From: Rivularia sp. MS3
GTDB lineage: Bacteria > Cyanobacteriota > Cyanobacteriia > Cyanobacteriales > Nostocaceae
NCBI GenBank assembly: GCA_019192545.1
Contig: JAHCMI010000013.1
Location: forward strand, 1 to 64,000
Direction: 5' to 3'
Length of the DNA stretch: 64,000 nucleotides
Part shown: positions 29,653-38,427 of the stretch, piece after piece
Position numbering within the stretch: position 1 is the stretch's first letter
Layout of the letters: every line of letters starts with the position of its first letter
Notes under the pieces: model-generated
What the model was told of the DNA's origin: nothing
Databases searched by the model: none
The model's input: the letters and a program-made list of their open reading frames with translations, nothing else
Position numbers and translations under genes: made by a program

Positions 29653-30351
29653 ATGCCTAATTCAAACAACGCAAATAACCAACAACTTACACCAAGCAAA
29701 CGCAGTAAAATTAAAAGATTACCCAAACGCGGGAATTACGAAACTCAAGTTATTTACAATATCTTAGACGAAGCATTAATTTGTCATGTTGGATTTACAC
29801 TAAACAATCAACCCTTTGTTATCCCTACAGCTTACGGAAGAATAGACAATAAACTTTATATTCACGGTTCGCCAGCAAGCCGAATGTTACGTACTTTAAA
29901 TCAAGGTATCGAAGTATGCGTCACGGTAACTTTATTAGATGGACTCGTATTAGCACGTTCTGCTTTCCATCATTCCATGAATTATCGTTCTGTAGTTATA
30001 TTCGGTACTGCTACATTAGTTAATGACACCGAAGAGAAAAATGAAGCGCTGCGAGCTTTCACAGAACATATTATACCCGGACGTTGGCAAGAAGTACGCC
30101 AGCCAAACAAACAAGAATTGCAGGGAACGATGGTTCTTTCCTTACCTTTAACAGAAGCATCTGCAAAGCTGCGTACTGGTAATCCTGTAGATGACGAAGC
30201 GGATTATGATTTACCAGTGTGGGCTGGTGTTTTACCATTACAGATGGTTCCAGGTAAAGCTATTGATGATGAGCGTTTAATTGCAGGTGTTGAAATTCCC
30301 TATTACATCAAAAATTATGCTCGCAATCAACCAAAAACCACATCTTCATGA
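29653..30351 (+). CDS. Pyridoxamine 5'-phosphate oxidase-like FMN-binding split-barrel protein
   Basis: A 232-residue protein of the flavin-nucleotide-binding (NimA/PPOX-like) group. The split barrel spans about 20-180: ALICHVGFTLNNQPFVIPT, then LYIHGSPASRML, where the His and Ser would contact flavin phosphate, and VCVTVTLLDGLVLARSAFHHS. The C-terminal GVLPLQMVPG tail is typical of this group. No true PdxH substrate motifs are evident, so flavin- or F420-dependent reduction of an unknown compound is more likely than PLP synthesis. It stands alone and is followed by a hairpin terminator shared with the convergent gene. Confidence 0.85.
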   Translation: MPNSNNANNQQLTPSKRSKIKRLPKRGNYETQVIYNILDEALICHVGFTLNNQPFVIPTAYGRIDNKLYIHGSPASRMLRTLNQGIEVCVTVTLLDGLVLARSAFHHSMNYRSVVIFGTATLVNDTEEKNEALRAFTEHIIPGRWQEVRQPNKQELQGTMVLSLPLTEASAKLRTGNPVDDEADYDLPVWAGVLPLQMVPGKAIDDERLIAGVEIPYYIKNYARNQPKTTSS

Positions 30352-30580
30352 ATAGCGCTCATATCCCCTTAAAATTAATACTTTTGAGTTCAAAAGAATT
30401 TTCCTGTAATTTCAAACGTTTTAGGTTTTAGGTGGTTATGTTTTCACAATGTAGATACAGCAATTCTATGTGAGTTGTAAAAAATTAGATATTAGAAACC
30501 CCGGTTTCTATAACGATGGCTAATGATGATTTAAGAGTGCTATATCTATCATCTTTGTATCTTAAAAGTCAATTGACATT

Positions 30581-30612
30581 AAAAGGGCACAGCCATGCTG
30601 TACCCTTTTATT
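30581..30612. terminator. Bidirectional hairpin terminator
   Basis: AAAAGGGCACAGC (30581-30593), CAT loop, GCTGTACCCTTTT (30597-30609), with T-rich flanks on both strands. It lies between convergent genes ending at 30351 (+) and 30745 (-). The remaining 30352-30744 spacer shows no gene. Confidence 0.8.
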
Positions 30613-30744
30613 TGATATTGATAGGATGCCTAAGAAAGGAAGTTAAAACAATCAGATTACAAATCGAAGTATCACATATTGTATAGCTTGCTAACTGATA
30701 ACTTTAACCTGGCATTTATAAGCATACAAAAGTATTTCTACTAC

Positions 30745-31272
30745 CTAACGAACTCTAACGTATCGAGAATGTACCCAGTATTCGCCTTCAGGAGAATCGA
30801 GTTGATACCATCCATTTTGCTCGTTTACGAGTCTCACTGACTGTCCAGAAGGCAGAGAACCAATCTTTGTATAGTTAACACCAGGACCTCGACGAACATT
30901 TAATCTAGTGCGAACTTGAACAACTCCGGTTGCAGTTCCGTTGCCAATCTGGCTATTAGGGAAACGACCACCCGTACCGGAATAGCCCATTGCTGCAAGA
31001 GTTCTAGGCCCAGCAATACCATCTACTCTCAAATTATTCGCACGCTGAAATCTCATTACAGCAGCTTTGGTAATAGAGCCATAGTATCCAGTAGAAGAAA
31101 CGGTTCTAGGAAAGTAACCTCTGTTTCGGAGTTCTGTCTGTATAGCTCGAACGTTATAACCAGTTGTACCCTGTTTTAAAGTTAAAGCTTGAGCAGCACT
31201 TGCAGCAGTTATAACTGAACCGGCGATAGCAGCAGAAATAACAAATTTAGATAAGCTTCCTAATTTTTTCAT
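30745..31272 (-). CDS. Secreted peptidoglycan-binding / SH3-domain protein
   Basis: A 175-residue exported protein. A typical signal peptide (KK, hydrophobic core, cleavage near ASAAQA, about residue 30) is followed by a PG_binding_1 domain (about 32-95, GYNVRAIQTELRNRGYF ... VDGIAGPRTLAAMG). A bacterial SH3 domain ends the protein (about 110-175, LNVRRGPGVNYTKIG ... GWYQL). Both modules bind cell-wall peptide or glycan; no catalytic domain is present, so a wall-attachment or regulatory role is likely. Start chosen at 31272 because AGAGGA (31281-31286 on the complement) gives good Shine-Dalgarno spacing. The ATG at 31281 overlaps that sequence. Confidence 0.9.
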   Translation of the reverse strand: MKKLGSLSKFVISAAIAGSVITAASAAQALTLKQGTTGYNVRAIQTELRNRGYFPRTVSSTGYYGSITKAAVMRFQRANNLRVDGIAGPRTLAAMGYSGTGGRFPNSQIGNGTATGVVQVRTRLNVRRGPGVNYTKIGSLPSGQSVRLVNEQNGWYQLDSPEGEYWVHSRYVRVR

Positions 31273-31281
31273 TTTCAACAT

Positions 31282-31796
31282 CCTCTGTTAATAAGCATTA
31301 ATTAAAAATCGATTCAAGCCAGTATTTATATGTTAGATATCTATCAAAACACCGCGCTTATTTCATTTATATTGTTTTTTTAATACTATGTCTTCAGTAT
31401 TAAAACTTAGCCAGAGAATATTTGAAGAATTTAATTAATTTCATAATTTTTCGGCATTTTCTCACAGGTATAGACAAACTTTATATTTTTAATTGCATGT
31501 TAATAGAAATGCACTCAAATATTTCCGTATTAAAAGTAAGATTCTTATTAATTAGTTAAATAAAATCAAATAAAAAGGTATTAACACGTATGCTTAATTA
31601 AAATAAAGTAGCATTATATCGGTATTGATAGAGATAATTACGGAGTCCTTGAGGCTCTAAGCTGTTGCGTGAGGGTACGAATATAAAATAATGTAGTAAT
31701 AATAATAGTTGTCTACCAAGTCAACTTTAAGGTGTGTATCGTACAAGGGTAAAAATATATCTTCCCCTACTCCCGCAGGAAGCTTGCCTCCAGAAA
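31282..31796. other. Intergenic region upstream of the secreted protein, no gene seen
   Basis: AT-rich leader and spacer. A stretch near 31645-31745 is less AT-rich but has no recognisable gene or RNA. The last bases before 31797 would be the guide-proximal flank if the adjoining element is an omega-RNA. Confidence 0.4.
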
Positions 31797-32085
31797 TTTG
31801 ACACTCCCCATCAATTAATTGAAGGGGATTCTTGCTTCAACCGTCCGCCCTAGAAATCTAAATACGAAAATATTCAAACCTCCCCGTTTGGATACGTCCA
31901 CAAGCTCACACGGACTGCCCGACCGCATTTGAAATGATTTATTAAATTTTTCACTTTGACTCCCATATTTGTACAAGATTTTGGGCTTATTGCCCCCAGG
32001 GTTCCGGATCGGGGTCTGTCCGCTAGACCTACTAGGCTTTTTATATGTGCGCATTACCGCTTCGAGTAATATACCACAAAAAGTA
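31797..32085 (+). ncRNA. Candidate stand-alone HEARO / omega-RNA (IscB-type) element
   Basis: A GC-richer, structure-prone island in AT-rich surroundings. It begins TGACACTCCCC, forms CCCC...GGGG around TCAATTAATTGA, then GGATTCTTGCTTCAACC. Later come GTCC-ACAAGCTCACAC-GGAC (about 31900), GGGC-TTATT-GCCC (about 31985), CCGGATCGGGG and ATTAC-CGCTTCGA-GTAAT (about 32055). Size, the edge sequence and these blocks resemble what I remember of HEARO RNAs that precede IscB genes. The edge also resembles IS200/IS605 ends. No iscB or tnpB frame follows; the next plus-strand ATG opens only 15 codons. A 79-codon minus-strand frame (32054-31815) is probably a by-product. Rfam HEARO assignment is untested. 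Confidence 0.45.
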
Positions 32086-32467
32086 ATGGGACTGGCGACT
32101 AAAGTCGCGAGCGCACTACACCCCCATAATTAGAAATTAGCGGCACTGTGCGCGGTTCCGGTAGATTTGTTCGAGTACTAGCTAGAACTTACGTAACTAA
32201 CATATTTTACTCGTAGGGTGCTTGTACACCGATCGCTAAAATAGTTTATATAGGTTATCACCAAGCAACTTGATTTGTTGCTATCAAAATGCCTAAAATT
32301 TTCTTCAAAAAAATTTGCAAGACTATTCTTTCAAAAGATAAGACTTAATATAGGATATTTAATTCCTTTGCGCGCTTACTATTAAAAATTTATTGATATG
32401 ACCTTGATACATTAATATTAATAGTAATCATGAAAAGCCCACTTTTTTAAGGGATTGGTGAATATCA
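32086..32467. other. Intergenic spacer with CGACT/AGTCG and GTAGGGTG repeats
   Basis: GCGACTAAAGTCGC (about 32096-32110) is a perfect small palindrome of a dispersed type. GTAGGGTGCTTGTACACC lies near 32214. No gene is evident before the methyltransferase. Confidence 0.5.
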
Positions 32468-33298
32468 ATGTCTGAGAATAAAACAGTTAACCTACCTTAC
32501 TTTGATGCATTATTAAAAGACTTTCAAAAAGATAAAACAGAAATAATTCAAAGCTTTGGAAATCACGTCCACTGGGGTTATTGGGAAAATCCAAATTCAG
32601 CAGATGGTTCCATAGAAGATTTTACTCAAGCAGCAGAAAATTTATCTCAAAAAGTATATAATTCCGGAAAAATAGCCGATAACATGCGCGTTTTAGACTG
32701 CGGCTGTGGTTTCGGTGGAACTATTGCTAGTCTAAACCAACGTTTCAATAATATGCAGTTAACTGGATTAAATATTGACTCCCGTCAACTGGCAAGAGCT
32801 AGACAACAAGTTCAACCCCGCGCCCAGAATAAAATAGAATTTGTTGAAGCAGATGCTTGCGAACTACCTTTTGAAAATAATTCCTTCGATGCAGTACTTG
32901 CTGTGGAGTGTATATTTCATTTTCCCAGTAGAGAGCGTTTTTTCCAAGAAGCATTGCGAGTTCTCAAACCAGGAGGAACCCTTGCTATCAGCGACTTTGT
33001 ACCCAGACAAATAATTATTCCCTTCACAAAAATAGGCTCCGAATTAGCAAAAGACACTTTGCACAAAGCTCTCGGATATGTAGATGTCAACTTTAGTATT
33101 ACCGATTACCGTAAATTGTCAAAGGAGACAGGTTTCAAACCGTTAATAGAAGCAGATATTACTCGGAATACTTTACCAACCTATTCCCTGGTAAGAAAAT
33201 TACAAAATAAAGAAGATAAAATAATTAATTTTGCAGAAAAACTAAGTCGTTGGAGAGTAATTCGTTATTTGGTTTTGTCTTACAAGAAAATTGATTAA
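32468..33298 (+). CDS. SAM-dependent class I methyltransferase
   Basis: A 276-residue enzyme. The N-terminal 75 residues include HWGYWENP, a stretch seen in methyltransferases acting on small lipophilic or natural-product substrates (UbiE/tocopherol/SmtA-like group). The Rossmann core has motif I VLDCGCGFGG (about 78-87), an acidic LNID at the end of beta2, VEADACELPF and the post-motif PGGTLAISDF. The C-terminal 90 residues form a substrate cap. The methyl acceptor is unknown. It is convergent with the ATP-grasp gene, with only nine bases between the stop codons and no terminator seen, so the transcripts may overlap. Confidence 0.87.
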   Translation: MSENKTVNLPYFDALLKDFQKDKTEIIQSFGNHVHWGYWENPNSADGSIEDFTQAAENLSQKVYNSGKIADNMRVLDCGCGFGGTIASLNQRFNNMQLTGLNIDSRQLARARQQVQPRAQNKIEFVEADACELPFENNSFDAVLAVECIFHFPSRERFFQEALRVLKPGGTLAISDFVPRQIIIPFTKIGSELAKDTLHKALGYVDVNFSITDYRKLSKETGFKPLIEADITRNTLPTYSLVRKLQNKEDKIINFAEKLSRWRVIRYLVLSYKKID

Positions 33299-33307
33299 TT
33301 TAAATTA

Positions 33308-34063
33308 TTATTTCTTGTAATTGGATAAAAGCTCCTCCCATCGAGCTAAAATCAAATCTGTGTATTTTTTCCTATCAATACTATAAGCTCCAACAGCAAA
33401 ACCGTCGTTCATTTCCACTAACGCAGTTTCTCCAGAATCTAAAACCCCAAAATCAATTGCATAACCGGCATAAGATTCTCCTGTTTCATCGAGACATTCA
33501 ATCGCTTGCTGGACTTTTTCAACATCTATAAAAATATCAGCATTTCCATCATAAAAATCAATACTTATAATTTCAGAATTAATAATATAGACTCTATATT
33601 CGCTCATCCAAGAAATAACCTCAGAACAAAGCAACTTTTCCTGACGCGATACCCCATAAATTTTAGATAAATCGTATTCCGTTTCAAACACACAACCGGT
33701 AAAACGTTTCCGACGAGTCGCGGGTTTAGCAAATATTGGCGGATACATACCACTTAAAAGTCTTCTTTCCAATTCAGAAACTGTAGATATCCACGTTTTT
33801 CGATACATCAAATAATTCAAACAAGCTGGATAATCATTTACTAAAGGTTCTGGAATTCCAAGCTGTTTTAATGCTCCCAAAACACATGCCATATCCCCAA
33901 CAACCAAAGATTGATTATCAAGCGGCAACTGTCTTCTTGTAATCCGTTTTTCTGTATAAAAATGAATTGGAATGCCTCTTTCCGTTAAGTCTTCGCTAAC
34001 AAGTTGCTCCTCGTCTCGGAGTCTTCCACATCCTTGCTGTTGAATAAAAGCTTTAGAAATCAA
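33308..34063 (-). CDS. ATP-grasp domain protein (DUF4343-like)
   Basis: A 251-residue protein that I assign to the ATP-grasp superfamily from its C-terminal pattern AYAIDFGVL...ALVEMNDGFAVGAY (about 200-227), where D, E and N would bind Mg-ATP. Upstream FAKPATRRKRFTGCVF (about 112-127) fits the nucleotide-binding lysine loop. DUF4343-type proteins of this size are widespread, and their ligase reaction is unknown. The short tail-to-tail distance to the methyltransferase may be coincidence, but joint tailoring of a metabolite would be possible. Neither gene has a dedicated biosynthetic neighbour. Confidence 0.7.
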   Translation of the reverse strand: MISKAFIQQQGCGRLRDEEQLVSEDLTERGIPIHFYTEKRITRRQLPLDNQSLVVGDMACVLGALKQLGIPEPLVNDYPACLNYLMYRKTWISTVSELERRLLSGMYPPIFAKPATRRKRFTGCVFETEYDLSKIYGVSRQEKLLCSEVISWMSEYRVYIINSEIISIDFYDGNADIFIDVEKVQQAIECLDETGESYAGYAIDFGVLDSGETALVEMNDGFAVGAYSIDRKKYTDLILARWEELLSNYKK

Positions 34064-34133
34064 CTTCTTTACTCCTTCCCCCCTCCGCGTACCGAGGCTG
34101 CAAAAACTATAATTCGTGAATTTATTAATACAT

Positions 34134-34251
34134 AGGACTTATGCACTCGTGACGAAAAATCAAGGTTTGTGATTACTATCTCCTTTCAGGAGACGCTACG
34201 CTAACGCGCAGCGAATAATGACGTAAGTTCGTAGCCCGTGCGTAAGTCCTG
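34134..34251. mobile_element. MITE with AGGACTT termini and 7-bp target duplication
   Basis: Starts AGGACTTATGCAC and ends GTGCGTAAGTCCT, 12 of 13 positions inverted-complementary. Directly repeated AATACAT borders both sides (34127-34133 and 34252-34258), as a target-site duplication. The inside carries GAGACGCTACGCTAACGCGCAGCG. Related ends occur at 57963-57980 and near 14112. No coding capacity. It occupies most of the 34064-34388 spacer. Confidence 0.75.
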
Positions 34252-34388
34252 AATACATTTACTAACCTATTCCAAAACTTAAAAAATTAACAAGTATAAA
34301 TACTGTACCTATATGTTACAAATAAAAGCTATATTCAAAACTCGTCATAAAAAGTGTGCAAGGCAAGGGGTGCATCTACCCATTTACT

Positions 34389-35834
34389 ATGAATCAAGCA
34401 CAAATCCCATCATGGCAAAAGGTTCGCGCTACATTCCAACAAATTTGGGGCTATGAAGATTTTCGTTCACCTCAAGGCGAAATTGTTCAAAGTCTACTGG
34501 CGAAAAAAGATGCATTAATCATTATGCCTACCGGCGGAGGTAAATCAATTTGCTTCCAACTTCCCGCACTTTTACAAACTGGTTTAACTTTAGTGGTTTC
34601 TCCCTTAGTTGCACTAATGGAAAACCAGGTACAGGAATTAAAAGAACGAAAACTTTCGGCAGCACTAATACATAGCCAATTATCTGTTTCTCAACGCCGT
34701 CAAACCCTACAAGCGTTAGAAAGACAGCAGTTGAGATTACTTTACCTGTCTCCAGAAACTTTACTGAGTCCCCCAGTATGGGAAAGATTATCTCACCCAC
34801 AACTGGAAATAAATGGCTTGATACTGGACGAAGCTCATTGCTTGGTACAATGGGGAGATACATTCAGACCGGCATATCGAAGATTAGGGGCAGTTAGACC
34901 AGCGCTACTTAAGACAAAAAGAAGAGGAACAAAAATAGCGCTAGCCGCTTTTACTGCCACCGCCGACCCTTTAGCCCAAACTGTAATTTTAGAAACTTTA
35001 CGACTACAGCAACCTGCTATATTTAAGCTGAATCCTTATAGAAATAATCTTAACCCGAACGTCCGGATTATTTGGACTCCCCAAGGAAGACAACAACAAT
35101 TATTAAAGTTTATTCATAAAAATCAATATTCTTCGGGATTAGTCTACGTTCGCACGCGAAAGGATAGCGAGAATTTAGCGGCATGGTTGGCACAAAAAGG
35201 TCATAAAACAGCTAGCTATCATGGTGGATTAGCTGCCGAAGTTAGACGCGAGATTGAAACTAACTGGTTAAATGGAAAAATACTCTTTGTAGTTTGTACA
35301 TCAGCTTTCGGTATGGGAATTAACAAGCCCGATGTCCGATGGGTGATTCACTTTCAAGCGCCGTTATTGTTATCGGAATACGTTCAGGAAATTGGACGTG
35401 CAGGAAGAGACGGAAAATCAGCACAAGCACTAACATTAATTAGCGAACCTACCGGATTTCTGAATCCAGAAGACAAGCAAAGACAGAAATTTTTTGAAGA
35501 AAAGCTGCGAGAGCAACAGCTAAAAGCCACACAATTAATTAAAAAATTACCGCCTGTCGGAGAAGTCGAAGCAGTAGGGCAAAAAATTCCCGATGCTGCT
35601 TTAGCATTGTCTTTGCTGCATAGCATGGGTAAATTAAAGTGGATCGATCCTTTTAATTACATTATTCAGAAAAACTCACAAAAGAAAAGCAATCAGCGAT
35701 CGCACCCCCGAAATCAAATGCGTGAGTATCTAACTACAAAAAAATGTCGCTGGCAATTTTTATTAAATGCCTTTGGATTTGAAAAAGAAGCAGCAAATCT
35801 AAGCTGCGGGCATTGCGATAATTGCCGGAAGTGA
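34389..35834 (+). CDS. recQ: RecQ-family ATP-dependent DNA helicase (short form)
   Basis: A 3'-5' DNA helicase of 481 residues for recombination and repair. Helicase motifs run in order: PTGGGKSICFQLP (Walker A), SPLVALMENQV, LDEAHCLVQWG (DEAH and aromatic-rich loop), FTATADP, YVRTRKDS, FGMGINKPDVRWVIH and EIGRAGRDG (arginine finger). The C-terminus ends in a zinc-binding region CRWQFLL ... CGHCDNC. The winged-helix is reduced and the HRDC domain is absent, so this is shorter than E. coli RecQ (609-610 residues). ATG at 34389 is preferred to 34356 because it starts MNQAQIPSWQKV, the usual helical N-terminus. Confidence 0.93.
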   Translation: MNQAQIPSWQKVRATFQQIWGYEDFRSPQGEIVQSLLAKKDALIIMPTGGGKSICFQLPALLQTGLTLVVSPLVALMENQVQELKERKLSAALIHSQLSVSQRRQTLQALERQQLRLLYLSPETLLSPPVWERLSHPQLEINGLILDEAHCLVQWGDTFRPAYRRLGAVRPALLKTKRRGTKIALAAFTATADPLAQTVILETLRLQQPAIFKLNPYRNNLNPNVRIIWTPQGRQQQLLKFIHKNQYSSGLVYVRTRKDSENLAAWLAQKGHKTASYHGGLAAEVRREIETNWLNGKILFVVCTSAFGMGINKPDVRWVIHFQAPLLLSEYVQEIGRAGRDGKSAQALTLISEPTGFLNPEDKQRQKFFEEKLREQQLKATQLIKKLPPVGEVEAVGQKIPDAALALSLLHSMGKLKWIDPFNYIIQKNSQKKSNQRSHPRNQMREYLTTKKCRWQFLLNAFGFEKEAANLSCGHCDNCRK

Positions 35835-35940
35835 AGAGAGGGAAGAGGGGGTAGAAGCAGAAGAATAAATAAATAACAATTATTACCAATTACCAATTAC
35901 CAACTACCAATGCCCGATGCCCAATTCCCCAATTCCAAAT

Positions 35941-36936
35941 TTAAAATTGCTGTAAAAAGCGCAAATCGCTAGCATAAACACGGCGGATATCATCGAGTTG
36001 ATGTAACACCATAGCAAAACGCTCTACCCCAAACCCAGCAGCGAATCCCGTGTATACTTCTGGATCGTAACCTACGGCTTTTAAAACATTGGGATCTACC
36101 ATACCGCAACCCATCACTTCTAACCAGCGTCCGTTCCACCTTAAATCAACTTCTGCTGAAGGCTCTGTGAACGGAAAATAACTTGCCCGGAAGCGAATAT
36201 CTTCCACCTCACCGAACATTGCTTCCAAAAACTCTTTGACGGTACCTTTAAGGTCGGTGAAAGTTAATCCTTCGTCAACTGCCAAAAGTTCGATTTGATG
36301 GAATACTGCTGCATGAGTTGCGTCTACAGTATCTCTTCGGTAAACTCTTCCCGGTGCAATAATCCGAATCGGTGGTTCGCTTTCTTCCATAAACCGAATT
36401 TGTACCGAAGAAGTATGAGTCCGCAACATATTGCCATCCGGAAGATAAAAAGTATCCTGCATGTCACGGGCTGGATGATCTGGGGGAGTATTGAGCGCTT
36501 CAAAATTATAATAATCGCTTTCCATTTCCGGGCCAGCAGCAACCGTGTAACCCATACCGACAAAAATATCTAGCGCTCGGTCAATAACGCTATTTAACGG
36601 GTGAATCCGACCTTGGGGACGAAACACTCCGGGCATAGTCACATCAATGGTTTCTGCTTCAATCTGCGCTTGGATTTTCGCAGTTTCCAAAGCTACACGC
36701 TGCTTATCTAAATTATTTTGTAAAGCTTCCTTAACAACATTGGCGATCGCGCCAATTTTTGGTCTTTCTTCTGCGCTTAATTTTCCCATACCGCGCAGTA
36801 AAACACCCAACTGCCCTTTCTTGCCGAGATAATTAACCCTAAGTTCCTCCAAGCTTTCCAAAGAATCAGCGCTACTTATTGCTTTGAGTGCTTCAATACG
36901 TAATTCTTCTAATTGAGATTGTAAATCGCTAGTCAT
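35941..36936 (-). CDS. pheS: Phenylalanine-tRNA ligase alpha subunit
   Basis: Class II aminoacyl-tRNA synthetase catalytic subunit that charges tRNA-Phe together with PheT, which is not in this window. The 331-residue length is normal. An N-terminal coiled coil (about 1-90) is followed by [19 protein letters not shown] (motif 1 region), [16 protein letters not shown] (motif 2) and the C-terminal [15 protein letters not shown] (motif 3). Helical KKGQLG and [10 protein letters not shown], with the substrate-binding His-Thr-Ser, are present. Five tandem AGTTATG heptamers start two bases before the ATG, so the 5' untranslated region is made of repeats. Confidence 0.97.
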   Translation of the reverse strand: MTSDLQSQLEELRIEALKAISSADSLESLEELRVNYLGKKGQLGVLLRGMGKLSAEERPKIGAIANVVKEALQNNLDKQRVALETAKIQAQIEAETIDVTMPGVFRPQGRIHPLNSVIDRALDIFVGMGYTVAAGPEMESDYYNFEALNTPPDHPARDMQDTFYLPDGNMLRTHTSSVQIRFMEESEPPIRIIAPGRVYRRDTVDATHAAVFHQIELLAVDEGLTFTDLKGTVKEFLEAMFGEVEDIRFRASYFPFTEPSAEVDLRWNGRWLEVMGCGMVDPNVLKAVGYDPEVYTGFAAGFGVERFAMVLHQLDDIRRVYASDLRFLQQF

Positions 36937-36937
36937 T

Positions 36938-36972
36938 AGTTATGAGTTATGAGTTATGAGTTATGAGTTATG
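36938..36972. repeat. Heptamer repeat (AGTTATG)x5 in pheS leader
   Basis: Five perfect tandem copies, then AGTTATT. Directly adjacent to the pheS start codon (36934-36936 on the complement), in the place where a ribosome binding site would lie. Confidence 0.85.
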
Positions 36973-37060
36973 AGTTATTAGTCATTGACGACGAGCAAAC
37001 CAACTCACATTAGTAATAATGCCATTGATGCGTTAAAAGCTACTATAAAAAGCGAACTGG

Positions 37061-37117
37061 GCATCGCGTATGGGCTACCTAGCTCTGCTTCCACGCAATA
37101 TTTACGGTACGCGATGC
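37061..37117. repeat. Inverted repeat GCATCGCGTA...TACGCGATGC
   Basis: Ten-base arms (37061-37070, 37108-37117) are perfectly complementary, with CCACGCAA and TGCGTGAA as further partial pairing. Lies in the 36973-37342 spacer, which also carries ACTCATA/ACTCCTA heptamer-like runs near 37268-37305 and no gene. Confidence 0.6.
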
Positions 37118-37342
37118 TAGCCGCTAGCTGCGTGAATGGATGGGCACCCTCATTTTAAGTAGGTTAGCTTTGCAAATCATAATGCTGAAAAAGAGAGTAG
37201 TTTGTTCGGCAGTAGAAAGTAGGAATAAGGTTTTCAAGGCAAAATTCATTCTTTTACTTAAATTCATAACTCATAACTTATAACTCCTAACTCATAACTC
37301 TTAACTGCTAAATTGGCTTAGTGGTAGTTGAGAATAGCAATA

Positions 37343-38149
37343 ATGAGATTATTAATTTCTAATGATGATGGTATTTACGCAAAAGGTGTGCGTACTTTAG
37401 CTAATACGATGGCAGAAGCCGGTCATGATGTAAGTGTAGTTTGTCCGGATCGGGAACGTTCAGCAACGGGACACGGCTTGACTTTACATCAACCGATTCG
37501 TGCCGAAATTGTAGAATCAATTTTTCACCCTAAGATAAAGGCTTGGGCTTGTGATGGTACCCCTTCGGACTGCGTAAAGTTAGCACTATGGGCTTTACTG
37601 GATTCACCTCCACAATTAGTTCTTTCTGGAATAAATCAAGGTGCTAATTTGGGCACGGAAATACTGTATTCTGGCACTGTTTCAGCAGCAATGGAAGGCT
37701 TGATAGAAGGTATTCCCAGCATTGCATTTAGCCTAACTAGTTATTCTTCGAGTAATTTTGAAGTTGGGGCTGATTTTGCCAAAACACTTGTCGAACAACT
37801 AAGCCAAAAAGCAAAGCTTGATTCAATGTTACTAAACGTAAATATTCCCGCAGTCGAATCCTCACAGATAAAAGGTGTGAAATTTACTCGTCAAGGAGTG
37901 CGGCGTTACGTTGATGTATTTAATAAACGAGTAGATCCACGGGGCAAAACTTACTATTGGTTAACAGGAGAAGTTCTTGAAGATGTAGAACCGCCAGTTA
38001 ATTATAATTTACCCGAAAATATACCTATTGATGTGAGTGTTGTACAAGATAATTATATCAGTATTACTCCTTTACATTACAACCTTACTTATGCGGATGG
38101 ATTTAAACAGCTAGCCCAGAGGGAATTACAGTTTAATTCAAATATTTGA
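37343..38149 (+). CDS. surE: 5'/3'-nucleotidase SurE
   Basis: A metal-dependent phosphatase that removes 5' or 3' phosphates from nucleotides and is linked to survival in stationary phase. The protein has 268 residues. The N-terminus [15 protein letters not shown] carries the metal-binding Asp pair. [14 protein letters not shown] and the [19 protein letters not shown] stretch (about 88-106) provide further active-site Asn and Ser residues. ATG at 37343 is chosen because the family starts directly with this strand; an upstream TTG at 37328 would add five residues. It is isolated between repeats, with no operon partner. Confidence 0.95.
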   Translation: MRLLISNDDGIYAKGVRTLANTMAEAGHDVSVVCPDRERSATGHGLTLHQPIRAEIVESIFHPKIKAWACDGTPSDCVKLALWALLDSPPQLVLSGINQGANLGTEILYSGTVSAAMEGLIEGIPSIAFSLTSYSSSNFEVGADFAKTLVEQLSQKAKLDSMLLNVNIPAVESSQIKGVKFTRQGVRRYVDVFNKRVDPRGKTYYWLTGEVLEDVEPPVNYNLPENIPIDVSVVQDNYISITPLHYNLTYADGFKQLAQRELQFNSNI

Positions 38150-38215
38150 AGTCGAAAAATCAAGCTTTTTCGGAGGTTAAATGCATTACAGCAAAATATA
38201 GGTTATAAAGTAAAA

Positions 38216-38240
38216 ACGTCTATAAAAAACATATAGACGT
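38216..38240. repeat. ACGTCTATA/TATAGACGT hairpin downstream of surE
   Basis: A perfect nine-base stem with a seven-base A-rich loop, 66 bases after the surE stop. No T-run follows, so termination is possible but unproven. Confidence 0.5.
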
Positions 38241-38427
38241 ATAGTTAAACTTATATTCATAAGTTTAAAAGAGACTCGCATTTATAAGCGAAAATACCGT
38301 TGAAAAGTATGTACTGTGACCATTTAATTAACCCTTTTACAACAAAGGGTAAGACAATATTAATTAAACTCATGTCTAGTAAAATTTTTTGTATTGTTCG
38401 CCCGCTCAATCTTGACAAGTAACACTC

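Noticed and set aside
31815-32054. 79-codon minus-strand frame in the structured element
   Set aside because: It lies wholly antisense to the candidate omega-RNA, is rich in Ser, Gly and Arg, has no domain and no clear ribosome binding site. Best explained as a by-product of the conserved RNA-like sequence.
34528-34863. Minus-strand 111-codon frame in recQ
   Set aside because: Antisense to helicase motifs; no independent evidence.
37061-37117. Possible riboswitch or attenuator upstream of surE
   Set aside because: The inverted repeat is far from the start codon and looks like dispersed repeats; no terminator or anti-terminator pair is visible.
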